64,000 nucleotides of DNA from UBA4466 sp963925035 (GTDB lineage Bacteria > Bacteroidota > Bacteroidia > Flavobacteriales_D > Crocinitomicaceae): the NCBI GenBank assembly GCA_963925035.1, contig CAWUSK010000001.1:31741-95740 (forward strand), written 5' to 3'. A model generated the notes under the pieces. That model was not told the DNA's origin. It did not search any database and worked only from the letters and a program-made list of their open reading frames with translations. Of this stretch, positions 50,047-58,733 are shown piece after piece. Position 1 is the stretch's first letter, and every line of letters starts with the position of its first letter. A program made the translations under genes and the position numbers.

Positions 50047-50751
50047 TCAATTCGATGTAAACGGGTCAAAACTGTTCATCGAATTAATTTCTTTCACTGT
50101 TCCTTCCGCAACTCGTAACACTCTTCCTGGAAACTTTTCCACCAAAGTCATGTCGTGTGTTGCCATTAAAACTGCCGTTTTTTCTTCGTGAGCAACAGCA
50201 ATAAGCAAACGCATGATCTCCTCTGAAGTTTCTGGGTCCAAGTTCCCTGTCGGCTCATCAGCTAGAATTAATTTTGGCTTGTTAAGTAATGCACGTGCAA
50301 TAGAAACACGTTGTTGCTCACCCCCGGAAAGTGCATAGGGCATTGAATTAATTTTACCTTCAATTCCCACCAATTGCAGTACCTCTTTTGCTCGTTTTTC
50401 CATCAACACTTTGTCTTTCCAGCCTGAGGCACCCATCACAAACATCAAATTTTTAAGTACTGATCGGTCCGTTAACAATTGAAAGTCTTGAAACACAATT
50501 CCAATGCTACGGCGTAAATTTGGCACGTCCTTTTTCTTTAGTTTGTTCAAATCAAACCCTGCAACTCCTCCGCTACCAGCAAACATTTTCAATTCTCCGT
50601 AAAGCGTTTTTAACAAACTACTTTTTCCACTTCCCGTTTTCCCAATGAGGTAAACGATGTCATTTGAAGCAATGTTAATATTGATATCCTTAAGCACCGT
50701 CACGGCGCTCTGTTTTATTTCTCCTGATTTTATGTCAATTACGTTGCTCAC
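50047..50751 (-). CDS. ftsE: Cell-division ATP-binding protein FtsE
   Basis: A 234-residue ABC ATPase. Walker A is IGKTGSGKSSLLK (about 37-49), the Q-loop lies at GIVFQDFQLL, the signature is LSGGEQQRVSIARALL, Walker B is LILADEPTGNLDPET, and H-loop is MATHDM. VYLIGKTGSGKSSLLKTLYGEL closely fits Bacteroidota FtsE, which pairs with FtsX to control peptidoglycan hydrolases at the septum. Start is GTG at 50751 (MSNVIDIKSGE); no ftsX is adjacent. The last residues are non-conserved. Confidence 0.9.
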   Translation of the reverse strand: MSNVIDIKSGEIKQSAVTVLKDININIASNDIVYLIGKTGSGKSSLLKTLYGELKMFAGSGGVAGFDLNKLKKKDVPNLRRSIGIVFQDFQLLTDRSVLKNLMFVMGASGWKDKVLMEKRAKEVLQLVGIEGKINSMPYALSGGEQQRVSIARALLNKPKLILADEPTGNLDPETSEEIMRLLIAVAHEEKTAVLMATHDMTLVEKFPGRVLRVAEGTVKEINSMNSFDPFTSN

Positions 50752-50877
50752 AGTTGTCTGATTTTATGTAAAGGTGTGAATAGAAGCGCAATATTTTCGC
50801 CCTAACCATGAAATAATCTTAACATAATTGCGTTTAAAACTTTTGAACACCCTCTCCAAAACCCTCTTCAAGTAAGT

Positions 50878-50885
50878 TAATTTTG
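50878..50885 (+). promoter_or_regulatory. -7 promoter element for the TPR-barrel operon
   Basis: TAATTTTG matches TAnnTTTG exactly, 21 nt before the ATG at 50907. A TTTTG lies at 50841-50845 but is too far to be the -33 box. Confidence 0.5.
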
Positions 50886-50906
50886 CTTGATTAAATAGCA
50901 GTTGAT

Positions 50907-53900
50907 ATGAACAGAATTCTCTTTATTCTTGTAATGATGTACAGTACCGTAGCCTTTTCTCAGTCTACAGAAAAGTACAACAGTGAATACGAGAATTTTT
51001 ACCGTGCCGAAGATTTGTACTTAAAAGAACAATATGGTGCGGCACGCAGAGAGTTTCGTTTATTCCTTGATGAGTTCAATCACCCAAATGATCCGATGTA
51101 TGTAAAAGCTTCTTATTACGAGGCTATGTCTGCTTTAGAATTATACAACAATGACGCTGTTCCATTGTTGATGGCTTTCAATCATGAATATCCAGAAAGC
51201 ATTTACAAGAAAACTGTCTTTTTCCGTTTGGGAAAATATTTCTATTACAAAAAAGATTACGAAGAAGCATTGGCATGGTTCAATCAACTTTCGGTGCAAG
51301 ATGTTGAGGACGAAGAAAAGGACGAATATTATTTCAAACTAGGCTATTCCAACTTCAAAGAAGACAATATTGAAGCTGCGAGAAATGCTTTTTATGAGAT
51401 AAAAGACGGAACATCGCAATACGCAAGTCCAGCATTGTACTACTTCTCACACATCGCCTACCAAAATAAGAATTACGAAATCGCATTAACAGGGTTTTTA
51501 AAATTAAAAGACGATCCTCAATTCGAGAAAGTTGTTCCTTATTACATCGCGCAAATTTATTACCTCCAAGGCAAATATGAAGAAGTAACTGAATACGCAA
51601 AAGACATAGGTACAAGTGGTAATATTGTCAACGAAAAAGACATGAATCACTTAATTGGTGATGCATTCTATAGAACTGATAAATACGCCGAAGCAGTTCC
51701 TTTTTTAGAAAAATACGACAAAGAAGCGCAAACAACGCGCGATGAAGACTACCAATTGGGGTATGCATATTTCAAAACTGGAAAATACGAGAATGCTATT
51801 CGTATGTTCGATAGGGTGAAAAAAGTAGAAGATAGTTTAGGTCAAGTTGCCTATTACCACATTGGAGAATCATTAATGCGCCTTGGCAATGACGTTTCAG
51901 CTCGTTCTGCATTTGAAGATGCTGCGATGATGAACTTCGATCCAATTATCCAAGAGGATGCCTTGTACAATTATGCGATTCTATCTTATAAACTGGATAT
52001 TAACCCGTACAATGAAGCTGTAGAAGCATTTGAAATGTACTTGAGAAACTTCCCAAATTCACCACGTAAGGATGATGTTTATCAGTATTTGGTTAATGTT
52101 TACATGAGTGCGAACAATCACGAAAAAGCATTGGCTTCATTGGACAAAATTCCAAATAAAGATGTGCGCTTGAAAACGGCATATCAATTAATCTCATTCA
52201 ATCAGGGTGTTGAACGCTTCCAGAATTCTGACTTTCCAGGAGCAATTCAATCGTTCAAACAAGTGGACAAATATCCTGTGGATATTGCAATCTCTGCTCA
52301 AGCAGTTTACTGGACGGCAGATGCAAATTATCGAATTCCAAATTACAATGCTGCAATTGAATCGTATAGAAAATACATCTCAATGTCTGGGAATAAATCC
52401 GATTTAAAGGCTGAGTCGCATTATAATATTGGTTATGCATACCTTCAGAAGCAAGAATTAACAAGTTCCATAGAAGCATTTCGTGTATTTACCCAAGAAC
52501 CAAGTATTAATAAGGCAAAGCATGCTGACGCGCTAATGAGAATTGCCGATAGCTACTATGTCTTGAAAGAAAACGAGCAAGCCGTAAAATACTATCAAGA
52601 CGTTGTAAACTTAAGAGCTGGACACGAAGACCAAGCATTGTATTACATGGCGAAAACCTTCGGATACATGGCGGGTCAAAACAGCGAAAAAATTCGCAAC
52701 TTGAATACGCTAATTTCAAATTACCGCGAATCGAAATACCTACAGCCAGCGATTTACGAAATTGCTCAAAGCTACATGTTTGAAGGAAACTTAGACAAAG
52801 CATTAGAAAACTTCAAGAAAATTGTTTTCGATTATCCGTCTTCTCAATTGGTTGTAGATTCTAAAGTAAACATTGCAGATGTTTACTATAAAAAGGGGGA
52901 TTACACAAAATCAAAAGAAGAGTATGAGTCAATCTTAGCGAAGTACTCAGAAGATCAAAATGTGTGTGAAAAATCAGTTCGTGGTATAATTGATGTTTAC
53001 AAAGCGACTCAGCAGCAAGATAAGGTTGGTGCTTTAGTGGCACAATATCCATGTGCTAACTTTACGGAAAATGAGCAAGAAGATATTTACTATACTCCTG
53101 GCATGGATGCTTATCAAGATAGCTCGTTTCAGCAATCTATTCTTTTGTTTGAAAAGTACCTTGTTCAATTTCCAAATGGTCGTTATTCCAACGACGTGAA
53201 AAATTACATGGCAGATGCAAATTATCGCCTAGGTAACATAGAAGAAGCTGTTCGTATTTACAAAGAAACATTAGCAGGCGGAAATACAGGATTTACTGAA
53301 TTAGCTGCGGCACGTGTGTCTCATTACTTGTACAACGACGGAAAGTACGCCGAAGTAATCCCGTATTACGAACGACTGGAAACACTGACAGCAAATGCCG
53401 AAACAAAATTCAACGCACAACTTGGAATCATGCGAAGTGCGTTCTTAACTGAAAGCTGGAATAAGTCTGCTGCTTATGCCGACAAAACATTGTCAAAACC
53501 ATCGTTAAATTCAGAACTTTCTCATGAAGCATATTATGCAAAAGGAATGGGAAACTATTATGCTAAAAATTACGATGAAGCAAAAACAGCATTGGTTTGG
53601 TTGATTAAAAACTCAACGAATATTAAAAGTTCCGAGGCAAGGTTCTCGTTGGCTAATATTTTCTTCCAACAAAATCACCTAGAGGATGCAGATAAAGAGG
53701 TAACTGGAATATTAAAACAAAAGCCTGCTTACAACTATTGGATCGCAAAAGGATTGATATTAAGGTCGCGCATTTACATCAAGCAAAACAAATTATTTGA
53801 ATCTGAGCAAAACTTAAAGTCTGTTCTAGAACATTACAAAGTAGACGACGACGGAATTATTGATGAGGCAAATGAATTGTGGAATGAATTGATGCAGTTG

Positions 53901-53975
53901 AAAGAAAAACCAAAATCAATTACGCCAGAACCGAATCACATTATTGAAATTAACGATGAAAATGGAGAGAAATAA
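50907..53975 (+). CDS. Large exported TPR protein
   Basis: A 1022-residue protein with a signal peptide (ends VAFS before Gln20) and then nearly continuous TPR repeats (about 25-985), each with the Y/F-x-x-G-x-A-Y pattern such as GYAYFKTGKYENAIRMF, ANYRLGNIEEAVRIYKE and AHYAKGMGNYYAKNYDEAK. Such long TPR superhelices act in the periplasm as outer-membrane assembly scaffolds. It is followed after one base by an outer-membrane barrel gene, so it likely serves that protein. No lipobox. Confidence 0.87.
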   Translation: MNRILFILVMMYSTVAFSQSTEKYNSEYENFYRAEDLYLKEQYGAARREFRLFLDEFNHPNDPMYVKASYYEAMSALELYNNDAVPLLMAFNHEYPESIYKKTVFFRLGKYFYYKKDYEEALAWFNQLSVQDVEDEEKDEYYFKLGYSNFKEDNIEAARNAFYEIKDGTSQYASPALYYFSHIAYQNKNYEIALTGFLKLKDDPQFEKVVPYYIAQIYYLQGKYEEVTEYAKDIGTSGNIVNEKDMNHLIGDAFYRTDKYAEAVPFLEKYDKEAQTTRDEDYQLGYAYFKTGKYENAIRMFDRVKKVEDSLGQVAYYHIGESLMRLGNDVSARSAFEDAAMMNFDPIIQEDALYNYAILSYKLDINPYNEAVEAFEMYLRNFPNSPRKDDVYQYLVNVYMSANNHEKALASLDKIPNKDVRLKTAYQLISFNQGVERFQNSDFPGAIQSFKQVDKYPVDIAISAQAVYWTADANYRIPNYNAAIESYRKYISMSGNKSDLKAESHYNIGYAYLQKQELTSSIEAFRVFTQEPSINKAKHADALMRIADSYYVLKENEQAVKYYQDVVNLRAGHEDQALYYMAKTFGYMAGQNSEKIRNLNTLISNYRESKYLQPAIYEIAQSYMFEGNLDKALENFKKIVFDYPSSQLVVDSKVNIADVYYKKGDYTKSKEEYESILAKYSEDQNVCEKSVRGIIDVYKATQQQDKVGALVAQYPCANFTENEQEDIYYTPGMDAYQDSSFQQSILLFEKYLVQFPNGRYSNDVKNYMADANYRLGNIEEAVRIYKETLAGGNTGFTELAAARVSHYLYNDGKYAEVIPYYERLETLTANAETKFNAQLGIMRSAFLTESWNKSAAYADKTLSKPSLNSELSHEAYYAKGMGNYYAKNYDEAKTALVWLIKNSTNIKSSEARFSLANIFFQQNHLEDADKEVTGILKQKPAYNYWIAKGLILRSRIYIKQNKLFESEQNLKSVLEHYKVDDDGIIDEANELWNELMQLKEKPKSITPEPNHIIEINDENGEK

Positions 53976-53976
53976 G

Positions 53977-55680
53977 ATGAAAAAAGCGCTATCTATCGTA
54001 TTCTTGTTTTCCATTTCTGTTGGATATGGACAGGGGGATGTTATTATTGTAACACAAGGAGATCGTCCAGTTGAGAAAGCATACCGTATTGCACTCACCC
54101 CGCTTGTGATTGACACTATTATTCCAACTGTTATCGTTGAATACCCTTTATTAATTCTGAAACACGAAACACAAACGGAAATTGAACGCATTAATCCCGC
54201 ATCCATAAAAACGGTGGAGAAATTACCACAATTGTACAATACTTACGTGAAACTGGGGATAGGAACAAAGTTAATGCCGCTGGGAGAGGTGTATTACGAC
54301 TCTGACCGTTCACGTAAATTTATTTATGGTGCGCACGTAAAACATCTTAGTTCATTCGGTGATATTAAAGAGTATGCCAAAGGTCAATACGATAGAACTA
54401 GACTTGGTGTCTATGGTGGTTTGAATGAAAAACGCTACACAATTCGTGGAGATTTCCATTACGGTAGCAAGGGGTTTCATTATTACGGAATTTCCGATAC
54501 CCTTAACATTCCTGGAGACAGTATTGCGCAACGCTATAGCGATGTGGGTTTTTCAGGTAAATACATAACACATGTTAAAGACAGTGCCAAAGTAAATTTT
54601 AGCGTGGAAATCGCATACAATAATTACCATTCTAAAAAAAATGACAGAGAAGAGGAAGATTTGTGGAGAGCGAGAGAAAACTTCTTTGGTGTAACAACGA
54701 GTACTTGGTTCAAACACAAAACAGAAGTCTACGGATTAGATGTTGATATTCGCTACAACGGTTACCGTTACGGAGAAAAATACAAAAGTTTAACGGGACT
54801 GGACACTGGATTGTTTTTAAACAACACAATTATCGATTTTAGACCACATATTACGACAAGATTACAAAACGAGCGCTTTAAAGCTAAAGTGGGCTTAGAT
54901 CTTGCTGTTGACGCGCGAGATGTTACAAGGGTATACATCTTTCCAATCGCAGAAGTGAAGTACAGTTTGTTTAACGATATTTTCATTCCGTACATTGGAG
55001 CTAGAGGAGGAGTTAAACAAACGACTTTCAAAAGTCTTACAGGCGATAATGAATTCTTGCTTCCAAATGTTGAACTTCGAAACGAAAATACTGCTTACGA
55101 CTTCTACGGTGGAATTAAAGGAACAATCAGTCGTAGAATTAGCTTTAACGCAGCCATTAGTTTTGCAAAAGTGAAAGACAAAGCCCTTTTTGTAACAGAT
55201 ACCATTCATTCACCACGCAACAAGTTCAATGTCATTTACGATACTATGACGGTTGCAACAATTGAAGGTTCAATTTCATATCAGTTGATGGAAAAACTAA
55301 AAATCGATGCCATTGGAAAGTTTTATTCTTACACTGCCTTAAATAATAGTTACGCTTGGAACTTACCACGTCTAGAAATAACATTACGTGGGTCGTATAA
55401 CTTGTTCGACAAATTCATTTTCAATTTAGACGTAAAAATGGAGGAAGGAAGAAAAGCATTGGTTTATGCTCCTGGAACAGGAATTTCAGAAGAGAATGGG
55501 CAATATTACCAGAAGTTAAACTTTATTGCTGACGTTAATTTGGGGGTTGAATACCGATATAACAAACGTATTTCTGCCTTTGTACAGTTCAACAACATTG
55601 CGGCTCAACAATACATGAGATGGCACAATACACCTGTACAAGGGTTTCAGTTCTTGGGAGGAGTAACGTATCGTTTTTAG
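53977..55680 (+). CDS. Outer-membrane beta-barrel protein paired with the TPR protein
   Basis: A 567-residue exported protein. Signal MKKALSIVFLFSISVGYG is followed by Gln19. A short periplasmic segment (to ~90) precedes aromatic-rich alternating strands (e.g. YGAHVKHLSSFGDIKEY, YGLDVDIRYNGYRYGE, YNKRISAFVQFNNIAA) ending YRF, typical of a TonB-dependent-receptor-like barrel without a visible plug. The start at 53977 is one base after the TPR stop. The upstream frame extension from 53944 would overlap the TPR gene and hide the signal peptide. Ligand unknown. Confidence 0.83.
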   Translation: MKKALSIVFLFSISVGYGQGDVIIVTQGDRPVEKAYRIALTPLVIDTIIPTVIVEYPLLILKHETQTEIERINPASIKTVEKLPQLYNTYVKLGIGTKLMPLGEVYYDSDRSRKFIYGAHVKHLSSFGDIKEYAKGQYDRTRLGVYGGLNEKRYTIRGDFHYGSKGFHYYGISDTLNIPGDSIAQRYSDVGFSGKYITHVKDSAKVNFSVEIAYNNYHSKKNDREEEDLWRARENFFGVTTSTWFKHKTEVYGLDVDIRYNGYRYGEKYKSLTGLDTGLFLNNTIIDFRPHITTRLQNERFKAKVGLDLAVDARDVTRVYIFPIAEVKYSLFNDIFIPYIGARGGVKQTTFKSLTGDNEFLLPNVELRNENTAYDFYGGIKGTISRRISFNAAISFAKVKDKALFVTDTIHSPRNKFNVIYDTMTVATIEGSISYQLMEKLKIDAIGKFYSYTALNNSYAWNLPRLEITLRGSYNLFDKFIFNLDVKMEEGRKALVYAPGTGISEENGQYYQKLNFIADVNLGVEYRYNKRISAFVQFNNIAAQQYMRWHNTPVQGFQFLGGVTYRF

Positions 55681-55775
55681 GAAAACATTAGGCCTTCTAG
55701 AAGGAAAGACTTGATTTATTGCACTCATTTCTTTTTTGACCGATTACGCGTTCGCTTAAGTCCTGATAAAACAAA

Positions 55776-56492
55776 CTAATTTATCTCTTCTTCTTGCTTG
55801 TTTTCTTCTGAGGAAACATCCGGGGTATCGTTGATTATTTCTTCCGAATTAGTAACCGCTGGTTTTGGAAAGTATTTCTTTTGTCTAACAAACACCATTA
55901 TCACACCAATACTAATTGACGCATCTGCCACATTCCAAATGGCAGGAAACACTTCCCAACCACCAATAATTGGCATCCATTCAGGCCAAAACGCCTCAAA
56001 TTTGAACATATCTACTACATTTCCCATCAAAAATCCCGTATGACGCGTTTCAATTTCACCAAAAAAGCCACAGTTAGAAATCACACCGGAACCATCTAAA
56101 TGATTATACGGCATGCACGGGTCATATGGAAATGCAAAATCGTAAAACATTGAATCGATTAGGTTTCCTGTTGCGCCGGCAAATACAAGTCCAATAGCAA
56201 CTAAAAACTCCAACCTAACTCCTTTTTTAAACTGTTTAAAAAAGTAATATACAAGTGCACTAATTGCGATAACACGAAAAATACTCAACGCCAACTTGTG
56301 CCACATTTGTGAACCAAACCTAGTTCCAAAAGCCATTCCTTGATTTTCGATGTATTGTAACAAAAACCAATCTCCAAACACGGAAACAGATTCTCCTGGC
56401 TCAAAATTCAACTTAATATAAACTTTTAAGATTTGATCGAACGCCAAAATAAGTGCTACAACTAGGGTAACAATAAGAATATTTTTTTTCAC
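55776..56492 (-). CDS. lspA: Lipoprotein signal peptidase with long insert
   Basis: A 238-residue LspA (usual 160-170). It removes lipoprotein signal peptides at the Cys. Four membrane helices are seen, with catalytic Asp in ATGNLID and NVADASISIGV, plus LLQYIENQGMAFG near the N-terminus. A ~45-residue insert between them (FPYDPCMPYNHLDGSG ... HTGFLMG) is seen in other Bacteroidota LspA and lies in the periplasm. An acidic tail follows (SSEENKQEEEIN). It is 6 nt downstream of the DksA-like gene. Confidence 0.95.
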   Translation of the reverse strand: MKKNILIVTLVVALILAFDQILKVYIKLNFEPGESVSVFGDWFLLQYIENQGMAFGTRFGSQMWHKLALSIFRVIAISALVYYFFKQFKKGVRLEFLVAIGLVFAGATGNLIDSMFYDFAFPYDPCMPYNHLDGSGVISNCGFFGEIETRHTGFLMGNVVDMFKFEAFWPEWMPIIGGWEVFPAIWNVADASISIGVIMVFVRQKKYFPKPAVTNSEEIINDTPDVSSEENKQEEEIN

Positions 56493-56498
56493 AGAAAT

Positions 56499-56873
56499 TT
56501 AGCTTTGCGCGTTCTTCGCTTCGATGCTTAATGTTGCATGAGGTACGAGCATTAATCGCTCTTTTTGAATCAATTTCCCTGTCCCTCGGCATATTCCATA
56601 CGTCTTGTTTTCAATACGAATGAGCGCATTGTTTAAAGCCGTAACAAATTTTTCTTGACGTGAAGCCAATTGAGCAACCTCTTCACGAGAGAGTGTATCA
56701 GAGCCATCTTCCATCATATTAAACGTTCTACCTGTATCATTTGTACCGTGATCGTCATTGTGAGAAAGTGAGCCTTTTAAAAGTTGTAAATCTACTTTTG
56801 CCTCCACTAACTTGCTTTCTATCAACTCTTTGAACTCTTTAAGTTCAGAGTCGGAATACCTTGTTTTTGCCAT
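56499..56873 (-). CDS. TraR/DksA-type zinc-finger-family protein without zinc Cys set
   Basis: A 124-residue DksA-like protein with a coiled-coil N-terminus (SELKEFKELIESKLVEAK) and a C-terminal TraR/DksA-like segment IENKTYGICRGTGKLIQKERLMLVPH. Only one Cys remains where DksA has four, so zinc binding is probably lost; the fold is kept by hydrophobic residues, as in related Bacteroidota proteins. DksA-type proteins act in the RNA polymerase secondary channel, possibly with ppGpp. It leads the pair with lspA. Confidence 0.85.
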   Translation of the reverse strand: MAKTRYSDSELKEFKELIESKLVEAKVDLQLLKGSLSHNDDHGTNDTGRTFNMMEDGSDTLSREEVAQLASRQEKFVTALNNALIRIENKTYGICRGTGKLIQKERLMLVPHATLSIEAKNAQS

Positions 56874-57012
56874 CTGCTCACTTTATTTTGATTCACCTAA
56901 TTCCTTGAAATTTTAAGGTGTTTTGGGTTAAATTTGGTTTTGAAGGTTTAAATATAGAATTCTTCGCGATATGAAGCAATAAACAGCGAAGAAAAAATGT
57001 ATCTTCGTTCTT

Positions 57013-57984
57013 GTGGTTAAATTGTTTTTCGGAAATAAGTCCTTTTCTCTGTTAATATTACCCTTCCTTCTAGCTGGGTATGACCTGTGCAATTATTACA
57101 TGGGGTTCTACGTCTCTGATGCAGCTTCAAACTTTGGAATGTGGGGAACAGTTGAACTTCCAGATCATTGGAGTTTCCAAATCGGCTCGTTGACTTTAAC
57201 CCTAATCAGTGCCTTGTTACTAAACGCTGTTTTCAATCGGAATGAATTTATGGAAAGAAACAGTCATTTGACGCCGTTGCTTTACATTACACTAACTAGC
57301 TTTTTTCATTTTTTTTACTTCTTGGAAGGACTCTCTTTTGCACAAGTATTTATTGTATTAACTGCCTACCAGTTATTTAAACTAAACCAAAATGAAGATG
57401 GAAGACGCACAGTTTTCAATGCCGGAATATTCTTTGGAATAGCGTGTACTTTTTACCCCGTTCTATTCATTGGTCTGCCATTTATTTTCTCGATGGTTTG
57501 GTTAATGCGGCCATTTATTTTTAGAGAATCTGCATTAATTGTAGCCGGCTTTCTTGTTCCCTTGATATACAGTGGTGCATGCAACATCGTTTTCAAAACA
57601 AATCTTGGGCGTGCAGGGTTTAGCAGTTCTTCAGCTTCCCTAAACACAATAAATATTCTAGTATGTAGCCTAGGAATTATTCTCCTTATCGTACTCAGTT
57701 TAAAAGGGCTTTTTTCCAAAATTAGTGTGAGTTCCATTCGAATGAAAAAACTTTTTCGACTCATGCTTTTGTTTATCGTCATGTGCTTATTGGTCATTTT
57801 TATTGACTTTTTTGCTTTTCACAAGGTAGAAGCTGGTGCATTGATTATTATCGCTCTTGTTTTCATCTTACCTTATGGTTTTGGGCAAAAAACTCAAAAA
57901 GCATTTCCCACATTCATCTATTATCTCGTTTTTTTCTATTCTGTGAGTAAGTTTTTTATTCCATATGAGGCAATAACTTTCTAA
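57013..57984 (+). CDS. DUF6427-like integral membrane protein, GTG start
   Basis: A 323-residue inner-membrane protein with about eight to ten helices, beginning GTG (MVKLFFGNKSFSLLILPFLLAGYDL). The FNAGIFFGIACTFYPVLFIGLPFIFSM and WLMRPFIFRESALIVAGFLVPLIYS pattern resembles a Bacteroidota family I recall as DUF6427. Function unknown. It is upstream of purQ with only 36 nt between, but purQ has its own -7 box, so coupling is partial. A GTG start is supported by lack of any nearby ATG. Confidence 0.75.
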   Translation: MVKLFFGNKSFSLLILPFLLAGYDLCNYYMGFYVSDAASNFGMWGTVELPDHWSFQIGSLTLTLISALLLNAVFNRNEFMERNSHLTPLLYITLTSFFHFFYFLEGLSFAQVFIVLTAYQLFKLNQNEDGRRTVFNAGIFFGIACTFYPVLFIGLPFIFSMVWLMRPFIFRESALIVAGFLVPLIYSGACNIVFKTNLGRAGFSSSSASLNTINILVCSLGIILLIVLSLKGLFSKISVSSIRMKKLFRLMLLFIVMCLLVIFIDFFAFHKVEAGALIIIALVFILPYGFGQKTQKAFPTFIYYLVFFYSVSKFFIPYEAITF

Positions 57985-57990
57985 TTATAG

Positions 57991-57998
57991 TACTTTTG
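57991..57998 (+). promoter_or_regulatory. -7 promoter element for purQ
   Basis: TACTTTTG matches TAnnTTTG exactly; it lies 13 nt before the ATG at 58012 and 22 before the preferred ATG at 58021. No TTG box at -33. Confidence 0.5.
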
Positions 57999-58020
57999 CA
58001 TCAACCAATTAATGTACAAA

Positions 58021-58716
58021 ATGAAATTTGGAGTAGTAACTTTCCCTGGGTCAAATTGCGATGAAGATATCGTATATGTTTTAGAAACTATTTTTGAACA
58101 AAAAGTAGAGCGTTTATGGCACAAAGACACTGATTTAAAGGGGGTGGATTTTGTTGTTTTACCTGGTGGATTTTCATATGGCGATTACCTTCGTTCAGGA
58201 GCAATTGCAAAACTTTCTCCTATCATGGGTGAAGTAATCAAACATGCCAATAATGGTGGTTACGTATTGGGAATCTGTAATGGTTTTCAGATTTTAACTG
58301 AAGCAGGTTTGCTAGAAGGGGCTTTACTACACAACGATAATCAAAAATTCATTTGTAAAAATGTTCATTTGAAATCTGTTGGCGGAGCAGGAACTGCAAT
58401 TACCAAGGATTTGAATGCAACAAAAGCATATAAAATTCCTATCGCTCATGGGGAAGGTCGTTTTTTCGCTTCAAACGAAACCTTGCAAAAACTAAACGAC
58501 AACGGACAAATTTTATTCAGATATTGCGATGAAAAGGGAGAGGTTTCTAAAGATTCTAATCCAAATGGTTCGCTTGAAAATATTGCCGGAATTTGTAACG
58601 AAGGAAAAAATGTTTTTGGAATGATGCCACATCCAGAAAGAGCGTCAGATGCAGAACTTGCAAATGAGGACGGTGCAGAAATGTTTCTTTCAATATTAAA
58701 ACATTGTCAATCCTAA
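58021..58716 (+). CDS. purQ: Phosphoribosylformylglycinamidine synthase, glutaminase subunit
   Basis: A 231-residue class I glutamine amidotransferase that supplies ammonia to PurL in purine synthesis. Marks are MKFGVVTFPGSNCDED at the N-terminus, GGFSYGDYLRSGAIAK, the nucleophile elbow LGICNGFQILTEAGLLEG and the catalytic His/Glu in MMPHPERASD. The start at 58021 is chosen because PurQ conventionally begins MKFGVV; an ATG nine bases upstream is in frame. purD follows after 17 nt. Confidence 0.95.
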   Translation: MKFGVVTFPGSNCDEDIVYVLETIFEQKVERLWHKDTDLKGVDFVVLPGGFSYGDYLRSGAIAKLSPIMGEVIKHANNGGYVLGICNGFQILTEAGLLEGALLHNDNQKFICKNVHLKSVGGAGTAITKDLNATKAYKIPIAHGEGRFFASNETLQKLNDNGQILFRYCDEKGEVSKDSNPNGSLENIAGICNEGKNVFGMMPHPERASDAELANEDGAEMFLSILKHCQS

Positions 58717-58733
58717 TATTTAAGAAATAAGCT

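Noticed and set aside
55690..55710. CCTTCTAGAAGG palindrome as a terminator after the barrel gene
   Set aside because: The arms are short and no T-run follows; kept only as a weak dyad.
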